Shown piece after piece: positions 9,510-16,042 of a stretch of DNA of 64,000 nucleotides. The notes under the pieces were generated by a model. The model saw nothing but the letters and a program-made list of their open reading frames with translations. It was not told the origin of the DNA and searched no databases. How positions within the stretch are numbered: position 1 is the first letter of the stretch; the number at the start of each line of letters is the position of its first letter. Source of the stretch: Actinomadura mexicana. Lineage in GTDB: Bacteria; Actinomycetota; Actinomycetes; Streptosporangiales; Streptosporangiaceae. The stretch spans positions 124,001 through 188,000 of the forward strand of contig NZ_FZNP01000015.1 of the NCBI RefSeq assembly GCF_900188105.1, given 5' to 3'. The position numbers were made by a program, and so were the translations under genes.

Positions 9510-10766
9510 TCATGCCGCCGGCGCCACCTTCTGCATCGCGTTGATGACACGGTCCATCGCGTCCCCGCCCTTGGGGTCGGTGAGGTTCGCGAGGAGCTTC
9601 AGCGTGAAGCGCATCAGCGTCGGGTGCGGCAGGCCGTGCGCGGTCAGGAACTTCATGATCCGCGGGTCGCCGATCGCCTGGACGAACACGCGGGCGAGGG
9701 TGAAGTAGCCGCCGTGCTCGTCCTTGAGGATGCGCGGGTACTCGTACAGGGTCCGCTCGCGCTGCGCGGGGGTCCGGCGGGCGAGCGCCTGCACCATGAT
9801 GTCGGCGGCCAGCCGGCCGGACTCCAGGGCGTAGTCGATGCCCTCGCCGTTGAACGGGTTGATCATGCCGCCGGCGTCGCCGACGAGCAGCATCCCGCGG
9901 GTGTAGTGCGGCTGCCGGTTGAAGCCCATCGGCAGCGCCGCGCCGCGGATCTTGGAGGTCGCGTGCTCCTCGTCGAACTGCCAGTCCTCCGGCATCTGCG
10001 CACACCAGCGCTTGAGCATGCCGCGGTAGTCGACGTTCTGGAACGCCTTGCTGGTGTTGAGCAGGCCGAGGCCGACGTTGGACGTCCCGTCGCCGACGCC
10101 GAACACCCAGCCGTAGCCGGGAAGGAGGCGCTGGCCGTCCCACAGCTCCAGCCACGCCTCCATGAAATCGTCGTCGTGGCGCGGGGTCTGGAAGTAGCGG
10201 CGGACCGCGACTCCCATCGGGCGGTCCTCGCGGCGCCGCAGCCCCATGGCGAGCGACAGCCGGGTCGAGTTGCCGTCGGCGGCGACGACCAGGGGCGCGT
10301 GGAACTCGATCTCCTCGCCCTCGTACTCGGCGGTGACGCCGGTGATGCGGTCGGTGCGCTCGTCGACGATCGGGCCGGTCACGTTGCAGCCCTGCAGGAG
10401 CTGCGCGCCGGCCTTGGCGGCGTGCTCGGCGAGCAGCTGGTCGAGGTCGGTGCGCTTGCGGACGAGGCCGAAGTCGGGGAAGGACGCGAGCTCCGGCCAG
10501 GGCAGCTCGACCTTGACGCCGCCGCCGTAGATGCGCAGGCCCTTGTTGCGCCCCCAGCCGGGATCGTTGAGGTCGACGCCCATGCCGATGAGGGCGCGGA
10601 CGGCCCGCGGCGTGAGGCCGTCGCCGCAGATCTTGTCGCGCGGGAAGGTGGCCTTCTCCAGCAGGAAGACGTCCAGGCCGGCCTGCGCGAGCCAATAGGC
10701 GGTCGACGATCCGGCGGGGCCCGCCCCGACGACGATGGCATCCGCGTGTCGGGTGGAGTCGGTCAC
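9510..10766 (-). CDS. Geranylgeranyl reductase family flavoprotein (menaquinone reductase-like)
   Basis: FAD-dependent oxidoreductase of about 418 aa. It has an N-terminal Rossmann motif (VVGAGPAGSSTAYWLAQAG), a CGDGLTPRA segment, VVAADGNSTRL, and GDAGGMINPFNGEGI near the FAD site. In this family the reaction is saturation of isoprenoid chains; beside menG and nuo, the likely substrate is the menaquinone side chain (MenJ-like role). That assignment is inference. I use the GTG at 10766 because AGAGGA lies about 6 bases upstream. An upstream ATG at 10805 would put the start inside the palindromic operator. Confidence 0.85.
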   Translation of the reverse strand: MTDSTRHADAIVVGAGPAGSSTAYWLAQAGLDVFLLEKATFPRDKICGDGLTPRAVRALIGMGVDLNDPGWGRNKGLRIYGGGVKVELPWPELASFPDFGLVRKRTDLDQLLAEHAAKAGAQLLQGCNVTGPIVDERTDRITGVTAEYEGEEIEFHAPLVVAADGNSTRLSLAMGLRRREDRPMGVAVRRYFQTPRHDDDFMEAWLELWDGQRLLPGYGWVFGVGDGTSNVGLGLLNTSKAFQNVDYRGMLKRWCAQMPEDWQFDEEHATSKIRGAALPMGFNRQPHYTRGMLLVGDAGGMINPFNGEGIDYALESGRLAADIMVQALARRTPAQRERTLYEYPRILKDEHGGYFTLARVFVQAIGDPRIMKFLTAHGLPHPTLMRFTLKLLANLTDPKGGDAMDRVINAMQKVAPAA

Positions 10767-10789
10767 GATGGTCCTCTTCGCTCGTTCGC

Positions 10790-10807
10790 TTGTGAAGTAC
10801 TTCACAA
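10790..10807. promoter_or_regulatory. Rex-type operator (ROP), perfect palindrome
   Basis: TTGTGAAGTACTTCACAA is an exact 18-bp palindrome and matches the actinomycete Rex consensus TTGTGAA-n4-TTCACAA at every fixed position. Reading leftwards, a -10-like TAGACT lies at 10821-10826, so the site would sit just downstream of the transcription start and block elongation or initiation when Rex is bound. rex itself is in this window. Confidence 0.85.
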
Positions 10808-10901
10808 GGATCCGGTGGGGAGTCTATTCCTTTATCACGACTGGTGGGTACTTCTGGGCCGATCCAAGTTTGGACCGGTCCGAACCACCGGCCGCCGTCT
10901 G

Positions 10902-11615
10902 TCAAGCAGGCTTGACGGACGGGTTGACGGCATGGTGCAGGGCGACCACCCCGAACGTGAGGTCGCGCCAGCGCACCTCGCCCCATCCCGCGTCCTGGAT
11001 GAGCCGCGCCAGCCCCGCCTGGTCGGGCCAGGCGAGCGTCGACTCGGCGAGGTAGCGGTAGGAGTCGGGGTTGGAGCTGACCCGCGCCAGCAGCGGCAGC
11101 CCGCAGCGCAGGTGCGCCTTGTGGCCGAGCGCCAGCAGCGCGTTCGGGGGGTGGCTCACCTCGCAGATCACCAGCCGTCCGCCGGGTCTGGCGACCCGGC
11201 GCAGCTCGCGCAGCGCGAGCCCGGTGTCGGCGACGTTGCGGAGCCCGAAGGAGATGGTGACGGCGTCGAAGGAGCCGTCCGCGAAGGGCAGCCGCAGCGC
11301 GTCCCCCGCGACGAAGCGCAGGCCCGTGACGTCCGCCTGGCGGCGCACCCCGACGCGCAGCATGCCGAGCGAGAAGTCGCACGCGATCGTGTCGGCGCCC
11401 GCCTCGGCGAACGGCACCGACGACGTCCCCGTGCCCGCCGCGAGATCGAGGACCCGCTCACCCGGCCGCGCCTCCAGCGCCCGGACGACCTCCCGCCGCC
11501 ACCGCCGGTCCTGGCCGCCGGTCATCAGCGAGTTCATCAGGTCGTACCGCTCGGCGGTGCCGTCGAACATCGCCGCGACGTCGGCGGGCTGCTTGTCGAG
11601 TGAAGCGCGGGTCAT
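10902..11615 (-). CDS. menG: Demethylmenaquinone methyltransferase
   Basis: SAM-dependent C-methyltransferase of the UbiE/MenG family (237 aa), which methylates demethylmenaquinone in the last step of menaquinone synthesis. Motifs: FDGTAERYDLMNSLMTGGQD at the N-terminus, the SAM site VLDLAAGTGTS, and the UbiE signature FGLRNVADTGLALREL. ATG at 11615. A -10-like TAGGCT ends 6 bases before the ATG, which suggests a leaderless transcript, although GGAG also lies in that gap. The gene sits upstream of the reductase and nuo, so quinone supply and quinone reduction are co-located. Confidence 0.93.
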   Translation of the reverse strand: MTRASLDKQPADVAAMFDGTAERYDLMNSLMTGGQDRRWRREVVRALEARPGERVLDLAAGTGTSSVPFAEAGADTIACDFSLGMLRVGVRRQADVTGLRFVAGDALRLPFADGSFDAVTISFGLRNVADTGLALRELRRVARPGGRLVICEVSHPPNALLALGHKAHLRCGLPLLARVSSNPDSYRYLAESTLAWPDQAGLARLIQDAGWGEVRWRDLTFGVVALHHAVNPSVKPA

Positions 11616-11683
11616 GGCTCCAGCCTAGGCCGCGCGAGGCCCTGCGCGCGGGGGCGGGGGTCAGTCCGCGCAGGGGCTCCCCG

Positions 11684-11935
11684 TCATTCCGCGCGGGGCG
11701 CGTCCTCCTTGGCGACCGACCTCGCGAACTTCTCGCGCTGCGAGCGCGCACCCCGCACGACGACGGCGGACATGCGGTCGCGCTGCGCGGACAGCAGGAC
11801 GTAGCTGACGACGCCGCTGATCAGCAGCGCCAGCAGCAGGAGCAGGAAACCGCGGGCCCCGAAGAGGGCGAGCACCCCCGCGGTGACCGCGAAGATCACG
11901 GCCCGGGCCAGGGTGTAGAGGATGACGGAACGCAT
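11684..11935 (-). CDS. DUF4229 family small membrane protein
   Basis: An 83-aa protein with two closely spaced hydrophobic segments (about residues 4-25 and 28-48) followed by a basic cytoplasmic tail (RSQREKFARSVAKED). This matches the actinobacterial DUF4229 layout; function is unknown. ATG at 11935, 12 bp downstream of the dehydratase stop on the same strand, so the two are probably co-transcribed. Confidence 0.7.
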   Translation of the reverse strand: MRSVILYTLARAVIFAVTAGVLALFGARGFLLLLLALLISGVVSYVLLSAQRDRMSAVVVRGARSQREKFARSVAKEDAPRAE

Positions 11936-11947
11936 GGCCCTTCGAGG

Positions 11948-12961
11948 TTATCCCCGGTCCTGGCCGCCTTCTCCCCGGGGTCGGCTCAACACGTCCAGGA
12001 AGAGGGCCGGGTCGACGTTGCCGCCGGACAGGATCGAGACGTACGTGCGTCCCTCGGGAAGCTCCGCGCGGTGGTAGAGGTAGGCGGCGGTGGCGACGGC
12101 GCCCGCCGGCTCGGCGATGAGGCGGGTCTCGCGGGCGAGGCGGCGCATCGCCTGCCGGATCTCGTCCTCGGTGACCGTGACCACGCCGTCCACGTGGGCC
12201 CGCATGTGCGCGTACGGCAGGTCGCCGACCCGCTGGACGCGCAGCGCGTCGGCGATGGTGCGGCCGGTCTCCTCCGCCGCCCACTCGACGGGGCGCCCCG
12301 CCGCCATCGAGTCGCGGGCGTCCGCGGCGAGCTCCGGCTCGACGCCGACGACCTTGGCCTGCGGGCGCAGCGCCTTGACCGCGGCGGACACACCGGCGAT
12401 CAGGCCGCCGCCGCCGACCGGCACGAGCACGACGTCCACGTCCGGGCGGTCCTGGACGATCTCCAGCCCGGCGGTGCCCTGGCCTGCGATGATCCGGGCG
12501 TCGTCGTAGGGCGGGACCAGGGCGAAGCCGTGCGCGGCGGCGAGCTTGGCCGCGGTCTCGGCGCGGGCCTGGGATGTCGGTTCCACGTAGACGACCTCGG
12601 CGCCGAGCGCGATGCACGCGTCGACCTTCACGCCCGGGGCGGTGTGCGGCATGACCAGGACGGCCCTGGTCCCGAGCGCGCGGGCCGCGTAGGCGACGGC
12701 CTGCGCGTGGTTGCCGCTGGAGTGCGTGACGACGCCGCGCCCGCGCTCCGCCGGGTCGAGGGAGGAGACGGCGGAGTAGGCGCCGCGCAGCTTGAAGGCG
12801 CCGATCGGCTGCAGCGACTCGGCCTTCACCAGCAGCGCGGGCGCGCCGGCGGCGGACGGGGCGGGGTCGCGGGAGAACGGGACGAGCGGCGTCCGGACGG
12901 CGACGCCCGCGATGCGCTCGGCGGCCCGTTCGATCTCCGGCGGCGATACGAGGTCGGACAT
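11948..12961 (-). CDS. Threonine/serine dehydratase (PLP-dependent)
   Basis: Fold-type II PLP enzyme (337 aa). The Schiff-base lysine is K57 in QPIGAFKLRGA, SSGNHAQAVAYAA follows, and the phosphate-binding loop is VGGGGL. Expected reaction: deamination of L-threonine to 2-oxobutyrate or of L-serine to pyruvate. It lacks a C-terminal ACT domain, so it is the short, catabolic-like form and not the isoleucine-regulated IlvA. Start ATG at 12961. It diverges from bldC across 235 bp. Confidence 0.88.
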   Translation of the reverse strand: MSDLVSPPEIERAAERIAGVAVRTPLVPFSRDPAPSAAGAPALLVKAESLQPIGAFKLRGAYSAVSSLDPAERGRGVVTHSSGNHAQAVAYAARALGTRAVLVMPHTAPGVKVDACIALGAEVVYVEPTSQARAETAAKLAAAHGFALVPPYDDARIIAGQGTAGLEIVQDRPDVDVVLVPVGGGGLIAGVSAAVKALRPQAKVVGVEPELAADARDSMAAGRPVEWAAEETGRTIADALRVQRVGDLPYAHMRAHVDGVVTVTEDEIRQAMRRLARETRLIAEPAGAVATAAYLYHRAELPEGRTYVSILSGGNVDPALFLDVLSRPRGEGGQDRG

Positions 12962-13025
12962 GCCCGGAGACTACTTCTCCCGGGTGGTCGCGGGGCCTCG
13001 GCGGCGTGACATGGCAGGTCAGCGG

Positions 13026-13049
13026 GGGTCAGGGTGATCACTGTGACCC
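13026..13049. promoter_or_regulatory. Nested 24-bp palindrome between the dehydratase gene and bldC
   Basis: The arrangement is GGGTCA, two bases, GTGATCAC, two bases, TGACCC: 20 of 24 positions are symmetric. It lies 65 bp upstream of the dehydratase start and 147 bp upstream of bldC, so it could serve either gene. I cannot name the regulator; a strict BldD box does not fit. Confidence 0.4.
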
Positions 13050-13144
13050 ATGCCGGAATCACGGTCCGTCATCGCCGCTGTTGGGCGGACTACGGTCGGT
13101 GATCTTTTCCGAAAACAAGGGAGAAATCGGTCTTGACCCGCCAC

Positions 13145-13157
13145 ACTGTTAAACAGT
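13145..13157. promoter_or_regulatory. 13-bp palindrome in the bldC leader or promoter
   Basis: ACTGTT-A-AACAGT is a perfect 6+1+6 inverted repeat 39 bp before the bldC start. A TTGACC hexamer lies at 13133-13138, but the spacing to any -10-like sequence is not standard, so promoter placement is uncertain. Confidence 0.35.
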
Positions 13158-13196
13158 CCACCCGCGCCGAGAGCGGGACAAAGGGGGAGAGAAGAC

Positions 13197-13400
13197 GTGG
13201 AAAGCACGAGCGAGCGCCTGCTGACTCCAGGAGAGGTCGCCGCCCTCTTCCGGGTCGACCCGAAGACGGTCACCCGGTGGGCCGCCGCGGGCCGGATCAG
13301 CAGCATCCGCACTCCGGGGGGCCACCGGCGCTTCCGCGAGTCCGAGGTGCACGCGCTGCTGCGCGGCGAGGAGCCCGTCCCCGAGCATTCGGCCCACTGA
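13197..13400 (+). CDS. bldC: BldC, MerR-like developmental regulator
   Basis: A 67-aa single-domain winged-helix DNA-binding protein. The sequence LLTPGEVAALFRVDPKTVTRW followed by PGGHRRFRESEVHALL is essentially that of Streptomyces BldC, which represses sporulation genes and binds DNA as head-to-tail oligomers on direct repeats. Start GTG at 13197, preceded by GGGGGAGA. Monocistronic by layout: the next gene is convergent. Confidence 0.93.
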   Translation: MESTSERLLTPGEVAALFRVDPKTVTRWAAAGRISSIRTPGGHRRFRESEVHALLRGEEPVPEHSAH

Positions 13401-13412
13401 CCTGGGCCCATC

Positions 13413-13433
13413 GCCCGGACCCCGGTCCTGGGC
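13413..13433 (+). terminator. Possible hairpin terminator after bldC
   Basis: GCCC-GG...CC-GGGC arms form an imperfect GC-rich hairpin 13 bp after the bldC stop, between convergent genes. There is no U tract, as is usual for actinomycete terminators. Confidence 0.35.
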
Positions 13434-13598
13434 CGCCCGGACCGCCCGCCGAAGCAGTCCTTGGCCGAAGGCAGTCCTCGCCGGGCGGCCGGGGCGCTCC
13501 CCGCCCCGCCCCCGCTCACTCTTCAAGACCAGCCCCTCAGGGCTCGGACCCACGCCCACCGATTCGCGCCCACTCCCCGGTGCTCGTTTCCCCCGTGT

Positions 13599-13868
13599 TC
13601 ACTCTTCGGCGCCGCCCGCCTTCCATTCCTCGAAGCGGCGGAGCAGGTCCGCGTCCTCGTCCCGCCAGCGGCGCCGCCGTTCCGCCAGTTCCTCCTCGGT
13701 GAGCGACTCGCTCAGCAACCGGTCGTAGTCGGGATCGTCCGGGCCGATCTCGACGTAGGCGTCGGCGATGATCCGTCCCTCGCTCGCCTCGGGCCCGGGC
13801 TCGCCGCCGTCGGCGAGAACGCTGTGGGGGACCCGGAGCGTGCCGTCGGGAAGCCGGATCACGTACAT
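13599..13868 (-). CDS. Conserved-looking small acidic protein, partner of the upstream metalloprotease gene
   Basis: An 89-aa acidic protein (MYVIRLPDGTLRVP at the start; a Glu/Arg-rich, probably helical C-terminal half). No family recognised. It starts with ATG at 13868, only 50 bp downstream of the stop of the HExxH protein on the same strand, so the two are likely co-transcribed. Possible roles, all inference, are immunity or inhibitor protein, chaperone, or unrelated housekeeping. Confidence 0.6.
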   Translation of the reverse strand: MYVIRLPDGTLRVPHSVLADGGEPGPEASEGRIIADAYVEIGPDDPDYDRLLSESLTEEELAERRRRWRDEDADLLRRFEEWKAGGAEE

Positions 13869-13918
13869 CGTCGATCACCTTCGCCGTCTGTCGTCGCGCG
13901 GCCTGTCATCTCGGTGTC

Positions 13919-14893
13919 CTAGATCCCGTACCTGCGGTTGAAGAAGAGCATGACCTCAAGGGCCGTGCGGATGTTGCCGGCGAGCATATCCACCAGGGCG
14001 GGGCGCTGCCGGGAGGAGATCGCGGCGAACGCGTCGGCGAAGAACTCGCGGCGGCCGAGCGCGTCGGGCTGCTTGTGGAACTCGCTCGCCAGATACGGCA
14101 GGCACTCCTCGTACAGCTGCCGGAAGGCGGGGCTGTCGGAGGTCCACTCGCCGTCGTCGCCGTCGATGTCGTCGAGCGCGTGCCCGACCTCGTGCAGCAT
14201 CACGTCCGGCGTCGGGGACGGCCGGTCCCCCACGACGATCTTGCGGTCGCCGTAGGCGCCGGCGCAGATGTCCCAGGTGGCGCGGCCCGACGGCAGCGGC
14301 CGGTCGCGCAGGTGGCCCATGTCGTCGAGCTGGGGGACGCCGCCGGGGCCGACGTAGATGCCGTCGAGGCCGCCGGCCAGCTTCTCCTTCAGCGGCTCCG
14401 GGAGCGACGCCAGGCTCTCCACGGCCCCGATCACCTCGGGCGGCGGCGGCCCCTCCAGGACGTCCCACTGCCGGTGCAGGACCCCCTCCAGCACGCCGCA
14501 GTCGCGGCGGCCGTCCGCGGCGTGCGGCATGCCCGGCGGGTGGGGCTCCACGCGCGGCCGGTCGTCCTCCAGTTCGAAGTCGCTCCAGGAGTAGTCGCCC
14601 GAACGCGGCCGGCCGTGCCCGCGCCGCCCGAGCCGGCCGGTCATCCCGCGCAGGCCGCCCGCCGTGTCGACGGGGCCCGCCTCCGGGCGTTCGGGCCCGA
14701 GCGCGTAGTCGTCGTCGCGGCCCGCCTTGCGGAACCGGCCGAACCGGTCGCGCGGCTGGTTGCTGCGCGGCCGCACCTGCCCCGAGTCGGGCGGGGACGG
14801 CGCGTAGGGGACCTCTTCGCCGGCCGCGTCCGTGCGGAACCGTCCGCCGCGGAACGTCTCCCGGGGCTTGCGGTGCACGCCTTTGAAGCGCAT
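13919..14893 (-). CDS. Putative zinc metallopeptidase, HExxH type (lethal-factor/PPEP-like fold suspected)
   Basis: A 324-aa protein with a clear gluzincin-style site: HEVGHALDD at residues 234-242 (H234, E235, H238) and a downstream EFFADAFA with E283 as the probable third zinc ligand. The LHEvGHalD plus ExFAdaF pattern is that of the anthrax lethal factor C-terminal/Pro-Pro endopeptidase group, which includes secreted toxins and proteases. The first 120 residues are Arg/Gly/Pro-rich and look disordered. There is no signal peptide or membrane helix. Start ATG at 14893. Substrate unknown. Confidence 0.65.
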   Translation of the reverse strand: MRFKGVHRKPRETFRGGRFRTDAAGEEVPYAPSPPDSGQVRPRSNQPRDRFGRFRKAGRDDDYALGPERPEAGPVDTAGGLRGMTGRLGRRGHGRPRSGDYSWSDFELEDDRPRVEPHPPGMPHAADGRRDCGVLEGVLHRQWDVLEGPPPPEVIGAVESLASLPEPLKEKLAGGLDGIYVGPGGVPQLDDMGHLRDRPLPSGRATWDICAGAYGDRKIVVGDRPSPTPDVMLHEVGHALDDIDGDDGEWTSDSPAFRQLYEECLPYLASEFHKQPDALGRREFFADAFAAISSRQRPALVDMLAGNIRTALEVMLFFNRRYGI

Positions 14894-15030
14894 CGGGCTC
14901 CTCTGTCAGCCGGACCCGCGGGGGTATCGAGCGGCGACCGCCGCTGGACCGGGTCCCTGAGGAAGGGTAAGCCGGAACCCGACTCTCCGTCATCCCGTGG
15001 AGTCACGCGGCCGCGGCGCGGCGCCGCGCG

Positions 15031-16038
15031 TCAGGCGTAGGAGTGCAGGCCGGAGAACATGTAGTTCACGCCGAAGAAGTTGAACAGCAGCGCGGCGAAC
15101 GCGAGGAGCGACAGGATCGCGGCCTTGCGGCCCTTCCAGCCGGCGGTGGCGCGGGCGTGCAGGTAGGCCGCGTAGATGATCCAGGTGACGAAGGACCAGA
15201 TCTCCTTGGGGTCCCAGCCCCAGTAGCGGCCCCACGCCTGGTCGGCCCAGATGGCGCCCATGATGATCGCGGCCGTCCAGATCGGGAACGCGAACATCGT
15301 GACCCGCATCGACAGGCGGTCCAGGGCCTCCACCGACGGGACGCGCGACAGCGCGCCGCCCGCCGCGACCCCGCCGCGCGACTCGGCCCGCTCCTTCAGC
15401 AGGTACAGGATCGTCGCGGCGCCCGCGACGGTGAACGCGCCGGTCGCGACGATCGCGGCGGTCACGTGGATGGCGATCCAGTAGGAGTTCAGCGCCGGGC
15501 TGACCGGGCCCACCGAGTCGTACAGCCAGATGTTGGCGACGCCGAGGGCGACGACCGCGGCGGCCATGACGAACGCGCCGAGGAACCGCGCCTTGTAGCG
15601 GAACATCACGACCAGGAACGCGGTGACCGCGGCGAACGAGATGGCGGTGAGGAACTCGTACATGTTCCCCCACGGCCACCGGTTCGCGGCGAGCCCGCGG
15701 GTCACGAGGACGCCGAGCTGCGCGCCCCAGCCGAGCACGTTCAGCAGGACGGCGAGCCGGATCCAGTCGACCCGGGAGCGCTCGGCCCCCCCACCCGCGG
15801 CCCCGGCGGAGGCGTCGTCACCGGCCGTGTCCGAGGTGCCGGCCCCGGCCGTGTCCGAGGTGCCGGCCCCGGCGGCGCCCACCAGCACCTTCGCCCCGCT
15901 CTCCGCCGGGACCGCCTCCACCGCGCGGCGGCGGCCGAAGCCCATGTCGGCGGCGTAGGCGACCAGCGCGATGATGTACATCACCACGGTGGTCAGCATG
16001 AGCTTGTCGCTCAGGTTCGCGAGGTCGGCGTTGCTCAC
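15031..16038 (-). CDS. ccsB: Cytochrome c biogenesis protein CcsB/ResC
   Basis: Membrane component of system II cytochrome c maturation, which moves haem to and ligates it to apocytochromes with ResB (about 335 aa). It has about eight helices, WPWGNMYEF, and the haem-handling tryptophan-rich motif WGRYWGWDPKEIWSFVTW followed by a conserved His region (AYLHARA). I use the GTG at 16038 with AAGGAG upstream, 4 bp after the resB stop. A linker near residue 65 contains a 24-bp in-frame duplication (GAGTSDTA twice). Confidence 0.92.
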   Translation of the reverse strand: MSNADLANLSDKLMLTTVVMYIIALVAYAADMGFGRRRAVEAVPAESGAKVLVGAAGAGTSDTAGAGTSDTAGDDASAGAAGGGAERSRVDWIRLAVLLNVLGWGAQLGVLVTRGLAANRWPWGNMYEFLTAISFAAVTAFLVVMFRYKARFLGAFVMAAAVVALGVANIWLYDSVGPVSPALNSYWIAIHVTAAIVATGAFTVAGAATILYLLKERAESRGGVAAGGALSRVPSVEALDRLSMRVTMFAFPIWTAAIIMGAIWADQAWGRYWGWDPKEIWSFVTWIIYAAYLHARATAGWKGRKAAILSLLAFAALLFNFFGVNYMFSGLHSYA

Positions 16039-16042
16039 CTCG

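Noticed and set aside
10901..10915. GTCAAGC-AG-GCTTGAC inverted repeat at the menG stop
   Set aside because: A two-base centre cannot form an RNA hairpin, most of it is coding, and it fits no known operator as well as the Rex site nearby does.
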